64,000 nt of DNA from Phycisphaerae bacterium (lineage in GTDB: Bacteria; Planctomycetota; Phycisphaerae; Phycisphaerales; UBA1924). A program made the position numbers and the translations under genes. Numbering within the stretch: position 1 is the first letter of the stretch; each line of letters starts with the position of its first letter. The notes beneath the pieces were generated by a model. That model was not told the DNA's origin. It made no database searches and worked only from the letters and a program-made list of their open reading frames with translations. Location: positions 1-64,000 of the forward strand of contig JAUIHS010000017.1 in assembly GCA_030432255.1 (NCBI GenBank), read 5' to 3'. Below, piece by piece: positions 25,684 to 35,403 of the stretch.

Positions 25684-27153
25684 TCAGGAACCGCCTTCGA
25701 GTGCACTGATCAGCGGTTCGAGGTGATGGCGGTAGCGTTCGTGGCGTCCGACAGCAGTTGTATAGATGGGCTGGCGAACCTGCTCGTTACTGGCCGTGAT
25801 GGTCGTTTCGGCGTGTTCGTGGTGACGCAGGCACGCATCGTCCCACGGGAGCCCGATGAATTCGATGATTTCGCGGGTGATCGGCTCGGGCGTCGTCACG
25901 AGGTCGTGGTATCGGACGTTGAGGACTGCGGGCGAATTGTCCGTCAGCACAGTCTGCCAGTGCGTCATGAGTTGCTCGTAGCAGCTATGGAAGCGGCCAA
26001 GCGCATCGAGATCAGTCGACCAGGCAAGCTGTGCGCTGAACTCCTGGAAGAAACAGGAAAGGCACGTATCGAGTGGGTTGCGTTGACAATGGATGATGCG
26101 GGCATCCGGAAAGAGCGATGCGATCAGCCCGAGATGCATGAAGTTCGTCGGCATCTTGTCGGTGATGCGCAGGGCATCGCGGCTGACGGATCTCAGGTCA
26201 CGCAGGTATGCCTTGGCGTGTTTGTCAGCGATGGGTTGCCGGAGGACTTCGGGTCGCTCCAGCATGACGGCGTTGCTCGTGGCGGCCTCCTGGAGGCGAT
26301 GGGCGATTTCGTTGAGTGCGTTGCGTTCGCCTCCCGCGGCCGTGTCGGGATGAGCCGCGACAATCCGTTCGACGAGGCTGGTCCCGGAGCGGGGCATTCC
26401 GAGGATGAAGACGGGCAGTTCCGGAAGGCCGCGCTTGGTGACCCGGGCGCGGGGGAGTTCCTGCACGGTGTCCGTGGTCCACGCCTTCGTCATGCGGGTG
26501 ACGGCGCGCTCCCACCCGGAGATGTCGAACGTGCCGGGAGCGTTATCGTTGGCCTGGCGGTACCAGTCGAATGCCTGGTCGACGTCATCGTTCCGGTCGT
26601 AGAGGCGCCCGAGCGTGAAGGCGAGGTTGGACCGGATCGCGCCTTCCGGATGCTCCGCTTCCAGGACGCGGTGCAGGAGTTCGATGGCCTCGGTGACGTT
26701 GCCTGTGCGATGAGCGAGTCTCGCGTACACCATGGCGAGGCGGCGCTCGACGACGCCCTGCTCGATCAGGGGGGCGATGGTGCTCGCGGCCTCGTCGAAG
26801 TGTCCCTGCAGCCGGAGAGTCTCGGCACGTCCGGCGACGAAGTGGGGCTCATCGGCGTACTTCTCAAGCGCCTTGTCGAACGCGTCGAGCGCCTGATCCA
26901 GTTTGCCGTCATGACGGAGCGACATGCCGTACTCGTAGTGGAAATCGGCGCTGGTGGGGCGCAGTTGAATCGCTTTGCGGAACGCGCGCTGCGCTTCGGT
27001 GAGTCGGGGGATCTGCATCTCCGCGAGGCCGCGGAAGAACCACGGGTACGGATTGGTCGGCTGTTCTTTGCTGGCTTCCCGGAAGTGAACGATGGCTTCG
27101 TCAGGGTGACCGGACTGAAGCGACTGCTGGCCGAGATCAAAGGATGAGGTCAT
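25684..27153 (-). CDS. TPR domain sulfotransferase
   Basis: A 489-residue protein. Tetratricopeptide repeats fill about residues 5-215 (GHPDEAIVHFREASKEQP and following). The sulfotransferase domain at 245-480 has the PAPS 5'-phosphosulfate loop GMPRSGTSL (252-260) and the 3'-phosphate motif CQRNPLDTCLS. It should transfer sulfate from PAPS to a carbohydrate or peptide; the TPRs may hold the substrate. No signal peptide is seen, so it is cytoplasmic. It lies 39 bases after the kinase gene and may belong to the same transcript. Confidence 0.9.
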   Translation of the reverse strand: MTSSFDLGQQSLQSGHPDEAIVHFREASKEQPTNPYPWFFRGLAEMQIPRLTEAQRAFRKAIQLRPTSADFHYEYGMSLRHDGKLDQALDAFDKALEKYADEPHFVAGRAETLRLQGHFDEAASTIAPLIEQGVVERRLAMVYARLAHRTGNVTEAIELLHRVLEAEHPEGAIRSNLAFTLGRLYDRNDDVDQAFDWYRQANDNAPGTFDISGWERAVTRMTKAWTTDTVQELPRARVTKRGLPELPVFILGMPRSGTSLVERIVAAHPDTAAGGERNALNEIAHRLQEAATSNAVMLERPEVLRQPIADKHAKAYLRDLRSVSRDALRITDKMPTNFMHLGLIASLFPDARIIHCQRNPLDTCLSCFFQEFSAQLAWSTDLDALGRFHSCYEQLMTHWQTVLTDNSPAVLNVRYHDLVTTPEPITREIIEFIGLPWDDACLRHHEHAETTITASNEQVRQPIYTTAVGRHERYRHHLEPLISALEGGS

Positions 27154-27192
27154 GGGAGGACTCGAAGCTGATGGGTCGCGGGTGCGTCGAGT

Positions 27193-29781
27193 CTAACGAG
27201 ATTCGAGATCGTCTGTTTCACCCTGCATGAGCGTTCGCTCGCGCTCGATGATTCGCTCGTGATGCTGCTCGGGGATGCGGCTGAGCCATGTCGCGGCATC
27301 ATCTTCACGCCCCTCCGATTCTGCAATGCGCCAGAGGTAGCTCATGTTGGCCACCGTGAACATGTTTGCATCACCGAGTTGGGCTTCCAGGATCGGCTGG
27401 GCCCGCTCGGCGTGAGGCCTGGCGGCCGCGTAGTTCATCTGCTCCATCTGGAGGAAGGCACGCTTGCTGATGAAGATCCCCGTGTACCAGTTGTCCGCGC
27501 CGAGGACCTCCGCCGCGATGGGTTCGATTTCGGCGAGCAGGCGATCGGCCCGGATGAAGTCCTGCTTGTCGATGTGCACAAGGGCCAGGTTGTACTCGGC
27601 GATCAGGGTGCTGAGATGACGTGGCCCGCGCACCTGGCGTCTGACCTTCACAAGCTCGGTGAAGAGTTGCTCCGCTTCGTCCAGCTTTCCCATATCGCGG
27701 CACAGCAGTGCGTAGTTGTTGGTTCCGGTGAGCGTACGGGGATGATCCGCGCCGTACATCTGCAGGTCCGACTCCCGGAGTACCTGGAAGAGTTCGTAGG
27801 ACTCCTCGTACCTTCGCATGCGCCGGTAGAGTTCGGCGAGGTTGCCGCGAGAGACGGAGACGCGCGGGTGGTCAGTTCCCAGCGCCTGCTCCCGTCCCGC
27901 GAGGACATCGAGGAAGAGTGTTTCCGCCTCTTCGAAGTGACCGCGCTGCATCCGCAGGTTGGCGAGCCCGTTGAGTGCATCGACTGTGCGGATGTCATCG
28001 GTGCCGTGTTTCCGCGTGAAGGCGTTGATCGCGCGGTGGTGCGCGGCATCAGCATCTTCGAACTTGCCGAGTTCCTCGAGCACCAGCGCGTGTTTCGAGT
28101 GCATCGTGGACACGAGGTCGTCATTCTCGTCCAGTTGCTGCTCTGCCTCACGGATGAGTTCCGACATCGCGTCGTTGGCGTCTTGCGGCCGGCCCATGCC
28201 CCAGGTGGCCATGGCCATGTCCAGGCCCACGGTCAGCAGTTCGCGCTGATCCACCGGATGCTGGTCGGCGAGGATGTCGGCGGCGATGCTCAGATGATCG
28301 AATGCCTTGGCGCTGTCGCCCAGCTTCAGATACGTACTTCCGACCGTCCGGTGTAACTGGGCGCGGACGCCGGGAGCGTCAGGGAACCGCTCATCGATGT
28401 GCAGCGCCGCGACATCGAGGACCTCACGGAGGCGTACGTCCGGCTCGAAGGCGCGATCCGGATCGGCCGCGGCGAGCAGGTCATCGAGTAGGAATCGGTT
28501 GATGGCGTCCGTAATGCGGGCCTGCTCCTGTGCTTCATGCTCGGCGCGTACGGAGTGGGCGAGTGATGCGGAAATGGTCGCGATGGCACCGATGAGAATG
28601 AGGAGGACGGCCGCGAGCCCGATCACGAGCCCGCGATGCCGGCGTGCGAACTTGCGCAACTGGTAGGTGGTGCTGGGTCGGCGTGCGAGGATGGGTTCGC
28701 TGTTGAGGTAGCGATGCACATCGGCGGCCATTTCGAGCACGGACTGATAGCGTCGTTCGGGGTTCTTCTCCAGTGCGCGTCGGATGATGGTGTCGAGGTC
28801 GCCGCGAAAGACGCGGCTGACGGACGAGAGCGGGGCGGGTTCGACTTCGCGAACGATACGGACGGCCTCGTAGACGGGCTTGCCACTGACTTCGTAGGGG
28901 AGTCGTCCGGCGAGCAGTTCGTAGATGAGCACGCCGAGTGCGTAGACATCGGAGCGTGTATCGATATCGCGTGAGGCGCCGGCGGCCTGCTCGGGGCTCA
29001 TGTACGGGATGGTTCCGACGAGTTGGCCGACATCGGTACGGATGGTCGTGGCCTGGAGATCGGCATCGGTGGCCCGGGCGACGCCGAAGTCGAGGACTCT
29101 CGGCTGTCCGGACTCATCGACGAGGATATTGCCGGGCTTGAGGTCACGATGGATGACGCCCCTGGTATGCGCGTAGTGCACGGCATCGCAGACGGAGATG
29201 AACATGCGAAGTGTCGCGCGGGTCGAAAGTTCGTGCTTGCGGATGTGTGCGGCGATGGGCAGGCCATCGACGTATTCCATGGCGAACCAGGGGACCTGGT
29301 GTCCGACGATGTCATGGAATCCGGCGTCGTAGATGCGCGCGATGGCGGGGTGTTCGAGTCGTCCGAGGATCTCCGTCTCGACATCGAAGCGGGCGCGGGT
29401 CTCGGCGGTGTTGATGCCCCACGACATGAGCTTGAGAGCCACGCGTCGCCTGGGTTGTTCCTGTTCGGCTTCATAGACGGATCCCATGCCACCGGATGCG
29501 ACATGCGAGACGATCCGGTAGCGACCGATGTGGGTGCCGATCAGGGGGTCGGGTCCGTGTTCCCGGAGGACCTCCCGGATGTCGATGCCCGCTTCGAAGA
29601 AAGGCGAGCTGTCGCGCATGGCGCCGGACTGGTCGGATGCGTTGAGAAGCGAGTTCACTTCCTGTCGCAGTTCATCATCGTCCGCACACTGCTCGCTCAG
29701 GAAATGAGCGCGCTCGGCGGGAGCGCACTGAGATGCCTCGTGGTAGAGCGTCTCGATCTGCTTCCACCGATCAGGGTTCAC
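27193..29781 (-). CDS. Membrane Ser/Thr protein kinase with TPR sensor region
   Basis: An 862-residue kinase. Residues 1-75 form a helical N-terminal segment. The kinase domain at 87-370 has SGGMGSVY (96-103), K117, HRDLKPGN (211-218) and DFG (231-233). A transmembrane helix at about 388-412 separates it from some 450 residues with many TPRs (AHHRAINAFTRKHG, ALGTDHPRVSVSRGNLAELY). Starts at GTG 29781, overlapping the sigma-factor gene by 11 bases. The pair is the planctomycete sigma/kinase unit; phosphorylation probably controls sigma activity. Confidence 0.92.
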   Translation of the reverse strand: MNPDRWKQIETLYHEASQCAPAERAHFLSEQCADDDELRQEVNSLLNASDQSGAMRDSSPFFEAGIDIREVLREHGPDPLIGTHIGRYRIVSHVASGGMGSVYEAEQEQPRRRVALKLMSWGINTAETRARFDVETEILGRLEHPAIARIYDAGFHDIVGHQVPWFAMEYVDGLPIAAHIRKHELSTRATLRMFISVCDAVHYAHTRGVIHRDLKPGNILVDESGQPRVLDFGVARATDADLQATTIRTDVGQLVGTIPYMSPEQAAGASRDIDTRSDVYALGVLIYELLAGRLPYEVSGKPVYEAVRIVREVEPAPLSSVSRVFRGDLDTIIRRALEKNPERRYQSVLEMAADVHRYLNSEPILARRPSTTYQLRKFARRHRGLVIGLAAVLLILIGAIATISASLAHSVRAEHEAQEQARITDAINRFLLDDLLAAADPDRAFEPDVRLREVLDVAALHIDERFPDAPGVRAQLHRTVGSTYLKLGDSAKAFDHLSIAADILADQHPVDQRELLTVGLDMAMATWGMGRPQDANDAMSELIREAEQQLDENDDLVSTMHSKHALVLEELGKFEDADAAHHRAINAFTRKHGTDDIRTVDALNGLANLRMQRGHFEEAETLFLDVLAGREQALGTDHPRVSVSRGNLAELYRRMRRYEESYELFQVLRESDLQMYGADHPRTLTGTNNYALLCRDMGKLDEAEQLFTELVKVRRQVRGPRHLSTLIAEYNLALVHIDKQDFIRADRLLAEIEPIAAEVLGADNWYTGIFISKRAFLQMEQMNYAAARPHAERAQPILEAQLGDANMFTVANMSYLWRIAESEGREDDAATWLSRIPEQHHERIIERERTLMQGETDDLESR

Positions 29782-30349
29782 GTCCGCCGTCCATGGTCAG
29801 TTCACGCAGCAGCCAGGCGCGGGCCATCTCCCAGTCGCGCTTGACGGTCGCCGGTGAGATATCGAGGAGCAGTGCCGTCTCGTCGATCGCCATGCCGCCG
29901 AAGTAGCGGCACTCCACGACGCGCGACTTGCGTTCGTCGAAGTCCGCGAGTCGGTCGAGGGCTTCGTCGAGGGCGATCAGGTCAATGAGCGGCTCAGCGT
30001 TGAAGGTTGCCACGCCGTCGAAGTTCACCCGCTTGCGGTCGCCGCCGCGCTTCAGACGCCCCCTTGACTTGGCGTGGTTCACGAGGATGCGGCGCATGGC
30101 GGTCGCGGCCACGGCCATGAAGTGTCGACGCGAGTGCCACTCGGCACGGGACTGGTCGACGAGTTTCATGTACGCCTCATTGACGAGCACGGTGGCCTGC
30201 AGCGTGTGATCGGGTCGCTCGCGGCGCATGTGTGCTTCGGCGATGCGATGCAGTTCCTGGTAGATCAGCGGCAGCAGTCGCGCGGACGCATCGGCATCTC
30301 CGTCGCGCGCACGACCAAGCAGAGTCGTGATGTCGTCTGTCTCCCGCAC
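29771..30349 (-). CDS. ECF sigma factor (TIGR02999-like)
   Basis: A 192-residue sigma-70 family protein. Region 2 includes LLPLIYQELHRIAEAHMRRE and HTLQATVLVNEAYMKLV, a signature of the TIGR02999 group. Region 4 includes ECRYFGGMAIDETALLLDIS and TVKRDWEMARAWL. The GTG at 30349 was chosen over a longer frame because AAGGA lies seven bases upstream and homologues begin at this point. It overlaps the downstream kinase by 11 bases. Confidence 0.88.
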   Translation of the reverse strand: MRETDDITTLLGRARDGDADASARLLPLIYQELHRIAEAHMRRERPDHTLQATVLVNEAYMKLVDQSRAEWHSRRHFMAVAATAMRRILVNHAKSRGRLKRGGDRKRVNFDGVATFNAEPLIDLIALDEALDRLADFDERKSRVVECRYFGGMAIDETALLLDISPATVKRDWEMARAWLLRELTMDGGREP

Positions 30350-30462
30350 CCAGCAATCCTTCTGTTGCAGAGCGCCTTCCGGACGCTCGCCCGTTCCCAG
30401 CAGTGTACAGGGGTTCATGTCAGCAAGAAAGAATGGCGCACCGTTCCTGCGCGCGGCCGATA

Positions 30463-32997
30463 TCACTCTGCCTCAGGCCAGCGCGAGGCGGCATCCGGGT
30501 CACCGGACCGCTCGTAGTGTTCATGCAGGTACACCTCGAGACGCCTGACACGCCGGTGTTCAGCCCCCAGCAACGCCACCAGACGCTCATGCGATTCCAG
30601 GAGTTTCGCCTCCGCCTCGCCGAACCGACCCAGAAGCGATGCGGCTCGTCCCATGTGGCCCAGGATCACCGGTGCCATGGGGTGATCTGCTCCCACGGCC
30701 TGCAATGCGATGTCATGGGCCTCCGTCAGGTACCCGTAGCCCTCGCTTACCCGGCCCATCTCGATGAGGCAGTTACCGAGATTGCTGAGCGTCGCGGCTG
30801 TCGAAGAGTGAATGGGCGGAAGCGTGGCGCGGCGACCCTCGAGTGCGCGGCGCATGAGCACTTCAGCATCCTTGTACCGCTCAAGGCGGGACAGCACGAG
30901 GCCGAGGTTGGAATAGGAAGTGATCAGCGCCGGATGCATGGGATCGAGCATCTCTTCGCGAATCTCGATCGCGGCTCGATGCGCTTCCTCCGCCTCCTGG
31001 TATCGACCGGCGGCTTCCAGCGCATTGGCAAGGTTGTTGTATGCATTGGATGTATCGGCGTGCATCTCACCGAAGATGTCGAGGTACAGAGCGAGGCATT
31101 CATGGTGCGAGTCGATGGCCTTGTCGTACCGCCCCAGTGCCTCCTGGCACAGAGCTATTCCACTCAGTGCCGAGGCCAGATGACGCCGATCCACCGGATC
31201 GCGCTCGCGGCAGATCCGGGCGGCGTCCTCGTAACCTTCCAGTGCTTCGTCATACCGACCGGTGTAGTAGTAGACCATCGGGAGCGTGCTGGGCCAGCCC
31301 ACGGTTTCCTCGATGGCATGCGGTCCATGGCTCAGGCGGATCGCCCTCGCCTCCTCGAAGAGTGACTCGGCGGTGTCGTAGTTGTTCATGGTCGCTTCAA
31401 GACGAGCGAGGGACTCAATGGCACCGGCGTACGGCAGGGTCTCAGTTCCATGGGCATCAGCAGCGAGATCGCAGGCGGCTTCGAGGTGCAGACGGGCCTG
31501 ATCGAAGTCACCCAAGGCGAGAAACGTATCACCGATGGTGATGAGCACGGCGGCGCGCACTTCCGGCTGATCGCTCAGGTCACCCTGTTCGAGCTGCCGC
31601 GCGGTGTCCACGAGCAGGTCGCGTACCGAAACCTCGCGCCCGAGTGTCTTGTTGGGATTTGCCGAGGAGAGCATCTGGTTCAGGAATCGGTTGATGGCGG
31701 CGCTGGTCTCGGCGGCGCTGGCTGCTTCCTCGGCGCGAAGCCGCTCAGCTTCCCGTGCATCGCTGAGCTGTACGGCGTACCACGAGGTCAGGATGATGCC
31801 GAGCAACAGCGTGATGAAGGTTGCCGCGACGCCGCCGACGATGGCGCGGTTTCGGCGTGTGAACTTGGCGAGTTGATACGCGGCGCTGGGTGGCCTCGCT
31901 CGGATCGGCTGGTTACTGAGGTAACGTCGCAGGTCGGCGGCCATCTCCGCCGCGGTCGCGTACCGGCGTGCGGGGTCCTTCTCGAGCGCCTTGCCGATGA
32001 TGGTCTCGATGTCGCCCCGGAACGACCGGCTGACGCGGCTGAGGGTTGCGGGCTCTTCCTCGCAGATGATGCGGGACGCCTCAGGAAGAGAGCGGTTCGC
32101 CAGGTTGTAGGGTCGGTGGCCGGCCAGCAGTTCGTACGCCAGTACACCGATTGCGTAGATGTCTGTGCGCGGTTCGATGCGGCGTACATCGCCCTGCACC
32201 TGCTCCGGACTCATGTATGGCAGGGTGCCCAGCAACTGCCCGACGTCCGTCTGCACAGTTGTGACCTGGACGTCGGAGTCCGTCAGCGCGGCGATCCCGA
32301 AGTCGAGGATCCGGGGCTGACCGTCGGACTCGACGAGGATGTTGCCCGGCTTGAGATCGCGGTGCGTCACTCCATTCTGATGGGCATGATCGATGGCTTC
32401 GCAGACCTTCGCGATCAGTTCCAGGCAATCACCCGTCGGGAGGTCGTGACGCTGTGCATAGCTGTAGATCGGAATGCCGTCGATGTACTCCATCGCGAAG
32501 TAGGGCTGCACGCCGCGACCTGCCATCGAGCGAAAGCTTCCCGATTCGATGATGCGTGCGATGCCGGGATGGCGGAGCCGACCGAGGATCTCGGATTCAC
32601 GTGTGAACCGGCTGAGCAGGGAAGGTGACGCGATTCCGGGCCGGAGCAACTTGATCGCGACGCGTCGCCTGGGGTTCTCCTGTTCGGCGAGGTAGACGGC
32701 GCCCATGCCGCCGGTGCCGAGGAGTTCGATGATGCGGTAGCCCTCGATCCGTTCCGGTACTTCGAGCCAGTCACGTGTATCGGCGGGGCCTCGCGGCAGT
32801 GAGATCGTGTCCATGATCGGCTTGTCGAGGATCACTCCGCCGGTCGAGTCGTGGTGCGAAAGCAGTGATTCGACCTCGCGGCGCAGATCCTGGTCGTCGC
32901 CGCATGCACGGTCGAGGTAACTCGTGCGTTCGGCTCCGGACAGAAGGGCGGCGTGGTCGAAGATCTCTCGGATGCTCTGGAAGGCTGCATCAGACAT
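30463..32997 (-). CDS. Membrane Ser/Thr protein kinase with TPR sensor region (second copy)
   Basis: An 844-residue kinase, paralogous to the one at 27193. The helical N-terminus (1-80) is followed by the kinase domain: GTGGMGAVY (94-102), K116, a THRDLKPGN loop near 208 and LDFGIA. A transmembrane helix lies at about 386-410. The rest holds TPRs (ALGRYDKAIDSHHECLALYL, AGRYQEAEEAHRAAIEIREE). It follows its sigma-factor gene by 12 bases and precedes the next sigma gene by 113 bp. Each kinase therefore has its own sigma factor. Confidence 0.92.
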   Translation of the reverse strand: MSDAAFQSIREIFDHAALLSGAERTSYLDRACGDDQDLRREVESLLSHHDSTGGVILDKPIMDTISLPRGPADTRDWLEVPERIEGYRIIELLGTGGMGAVYLAEQENPRRRVAIKLLRPGIASPSLLSRFTRESEILGRLRHPGIARIIESGSFRSMAGRGVQPYFAMEYIDGIPIYSYAQRHDLPTGDCLELIAKVCEAIDHAHQNGVTHRDLKPGNILVESDGQPRILDFGIAALTDSDVQVTTVQTDVGQLLGTLPYMSPEQVQGDVRRIEPRTDIYAIGVLAYELLAGHRPYNLANRSLPEASRIICEEEPATLSRVSRSFRGDIETIIGKALEKDPARRYATAAEMAADLRRYLSNQPIRARPPSAAYQLAKFTRRNRAIVGGVAATFITLLLGIILTSWYAVQLSDAREAERLRAEEAASAAETSAAINRFLNQMLSSANPNKTLGREVSVRDLLVDTARQLEQGDLSDQPEVRAAVLITIGDTFLALGDFDQARLHLEAACDLAADAHGTETLPYAGAIESLARLEATMNNYDTAESLFEEARAIRLSHGPHAIEETVGWPSTLPMVYYYTGRYDEALEGYEDAARICRERDPVDRRHLASALSGIALCQEALGRYDKAIDSHHECLALYLDIFGEMHADTSNAYNNLANALEAAGRYQEAEEAHRAAIEIREEMLDPMHPALITSYSNLGLVLSRLERYKDAEVLMRRALEGRRATLPPIHSSTAATLSNLGNCLIEMGRVSEGYGYLTEAHDIALQAVGADHPMAPVILGHMGRAASLLGRFGEAEAKLLESHERLVALLGAEHRRVRRLEVYLHEHYERSGDPDAASRWPEAE

Positions 32998-33009
32998 GTT
33001 TGCGTCCGC

Positions 33010-33600
33010 TCAGTTGGAGGCGAGTTCGCGACCCAGCCATGCTCGTGCGAAGGACCAGTCGGACTCGGCAGTCGAACGTGCAACGCCGAGGAACTTCGCG
33101 GCGTCCGCCAGGCTCATGCCTCCAAAGAAACGGAGTTCGACGACCTGTGCGGCTCGGCCGTCGCGCTTTGCGAGTCGACTCAGCGCATCGTCCAGTTCGA
33201 GCATGTTCTCGGTGGTGAGACCCTCGCTGCCGAGGATGTCGCTCAGCAGGATGCGGTCCCAGCCGCCGCCTCGCTTCGCGGCGTTCTTTCGCCGGGCGTG
33301 GTCAACGAGGAGTTGGCGCATGCATCGGGCGGCGAGCGCATAGAAGTGGCCACGATCGTCCCAGGTCACATCGGACTGGTCGATCAGTCGCATGAACGCA
33401 TCGTGAACGAGCATGGTGGGCTGGAGCGTGTGGTCAGCGCGTTCGCGTCTCATGTAGCCTTCGGCGAGGCCGTGGAGTTCGCCATAGACCATGTGGAAGA
33501 GTTCCTGCGCGGCGGGTGCATCGGTACCGCGCGCGCGTCGAAGCAGCTGCGTGGGGCTCTCCCTGCTCTCATGATTCCGATCCATCATCATCACTTGCAT
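33010..33600 (-). CDS. ECF sigma factor (TIGR02999-like, second copy)
   Basis: A 196-residue sigma factor. Region 2 contains ELFHMVYGELHGLAEGYMRR and HTLQPTMLVHDAFMRLI; region 4 contains ELRFFGGMSLADAAKFLGVA and STAESDWSFARAWLG. A likely -10 box (TAGACT on the minus strand, 33609-33604) ends only three bases before ATG 33600. If transcription begins there, the true start is one of the ATG codons at 33591, 33588 or 33585. It is the first gene of the unit with the kinase at 30463. Confidence 0.87.
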   Translation of the reverse strand: MQVMMMDRNHESRESPTQLLRRARGTDAPAAQELFHMVYGELHGLAEGYMRRERADHTLQPTMLVHDAFMRLIDQSDVTWDDRGHFYALAARCMRQLLVDHARRKNAAKRGGGWDRILLSDILGSEGLTTENMLELDDALSRLAKRDGRAAQVVELRFFGGMSLADAAKFLGVARSTAESDWSFARAWLGRELASN

Positions 33601-33836
33601 GATAGTCTATGACTGACCCGGTTCACCTGATATCGAATGATGATGTCTTCGGGGAGGGGGTATGGGAAGCGGGGCAAGCAGCATCAGGCGATCCAACCCG
33701 GCTCCCGCTTTCAGTGTCCCATTTCCCGAGACAACGGCGCTTCCAATGAACTGGATCGGCTTTAGACTCTGGCGAATGCCTCGTCTTTCGAATCGAGATC
33801 GATGCCTTGCCTGATGCCCATGACCGGAGAATCCTC

Positions 33837-35378
33837 ATGTCCTTGATCCAGCGACTCCGCCACCTGCTGCCCCTTCTGTGCCTCAGCTTCGGCTGTCCCC
33901 TGATGGCGCAGACTGATGCGACGGGGGGTGGGCAAAGAGATGAGCATGCCGCGGGTGAGGCCGTCGACTGGAAGGGCGACCTGGTGACCACTCACCACAG
34001 TGTCGTGCTGGACTCGGGTGAGAGGCTTCACTACCAGGCCACCGCGGGCACGATGCCGCTGCCCGACTACAAGGGTGAGACCCGCGCGGATGTCTTCTTC
34101 GTGGCGTACACGAAGACGTCTGATGCCGTGTTCGATCCCGCCAGGCGACCCATCCTGTTTGCGTTCAACGGTGGGCCCGGATCATCGTCGGTGTGGCTGC
34201 ACATGGGAGCGCTCGGGCCGCGGCGTGTGGTGATGGGAGACACGGAAGGTGCTCAGCCGTCACCACCCGGCGCCTTCGTCGAGAACGCGCACACCTGGCT
34301 GGACCTCGCGGACCTCGTCTTCATCGATCCCGTCAGCACCGGATTCTCCCGACCCGCGCCGGAGCAGAGCAAGGGCCAGTTCCACGGACTCAACCAGGAT
34401 GCTTCATCCGTTGGCGACTTCATTCGTCTTTACCTGACGCGTTACGAGCGGTGGGCGTCGCCGAGATACCTCGCGGGTGAGTCCTACGGGACCACGCGGG
34501 CGGCTGCACTCGCCGGCTACCTTCAGGGGGAGTATGGACTGTTTCTCAACGGCATCGTGCTCGTGTCACCGGTCCTGAACTTCCAGACCGTGCGTTTTTC
34601 GGTCGGCAATGACACGCCGTACTGGCTCTTCCTGCCGACCTATACCGCAACTGCGTGGTATCACGGACAGTTGCCGCCTCGCCTCCAGAACCAGGAACTC
34701 GAGAGAACGCTGCAGGAGGTGGAGGAGTTCGCGAAGACTGACTATCTCCAGGCGCTCGCTGCGGGCGATGACCTCGATCCCGACATCCACGACAACATCG
34801 TCTCGAGACTCGCCGATTACACGGGGCTGTCGCAGGAGTACATTCGCGGGACGAACCTGCGCATCCGCATCTTCAATTTCGTGAAGGAACTTCGGCGCGA
34901 TGAGCGGCGCGTAGTGGGGCGGCTGGACTCCCGTTACACGGCGATCGAGCGTGACCACATCGGTGACGGCTACGAGCGGGACCCGAGTTATTCGGCGATC
35001 TACGGCGTCTATTCGAGTACGGTGAATGACTATGTTCGCCGCGAACTTGGATACGAGAACGACCATCCCTACGAGATCCTGACAGGGCGCGTGCACCCGT
35101 GGGACTACAGTTCGCACGAGAACCGGTACGTGAATGTCGCCGAGACCCTGCGCGGTGCGATCAGTCAGAATCCCGCCCTGCGCGTGCTGTCATGCAGCGG
35201 CTACTACGATCTCGCCACGCCGTATTTTGCGATGGACTACACGGTCAGCCACATGGGCCTGCCGCCGGAGCATCGCGGCAACATCACGCAGACCTACTAC
35301 CGCTCGGGCCACATGATGTACGTGCGCATGGAGGACCTTGAGAAACTGAAGCGCGACGTGGCGGACTGGATGGAGTAG
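33837..35378 (+). CDS. S10 family serine carboxypeptidase-like protein
   Basis: A 513-residue secreted peptidase. A signal peptide (1-22, LLPLLCLSFGCPLMA) leads to the S10 fold: FNGGPGSSSVWLHMGALGPR oxyanion region, FIDPVSTGFSR, nucleophile S216 in AGESYGTTRA, catalytic Asp in YYDLATPYFA and His in YRSGHMMYVR. The family removes C-terminal residues from peptides at acid pH. The ATG at 33837 follows GGAG; an upstream ATG at 33807 lacks one. A single gene, transcribed away from the sigma/kinase units. Confidence 0.92.
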   Translation: MSLIQRLRHLLPLLCLSFGCPLMAQTDATGGGQRDEHAAGEAVDWKGDLVTTHHSVVLDSGERLHYQATAGTMPLPDYKGETRADVFFVAYTKTSDAVFDPARRPILFAFNGGPGSSSVWLHMGALGPRRVVMGDTEGAQPSPPGAFVENAHTWLDLADLVFIDPVSTGFSRPAPEQSKGQFHGLNQDASSVGDFIRLYLTRYERWASPRYLAGESYGTTRAAALAGYLQGEYGLFLNGIVLVSPVLNFQTVRFSVGNDTPYWLFLPTYTATAWYHGQLPPRLQNQELERTLQEVEEFAKTDYLQALAAGDDLDPDIHDNIVSRLADYTGLSQEYIRGTNLRIRIFNFVKELRRDERRVVGRLDSRYTAIERDHIGDGYERDPSYSAIYGVYSSTVNDYVRRELGYENDHPYEILTGRVHPWDYSSHENRYVNVAETLRGAISQNPALRVLSCSGYYDLATPYFAMDYTVSHMGLPPEHRGNITQTYYRSGHMMYVRMEDLEKLKRDVADWME

Positions 35379-35403
35379 GGCTTCGCCCAGATTTCGGGAG
35401 GAG

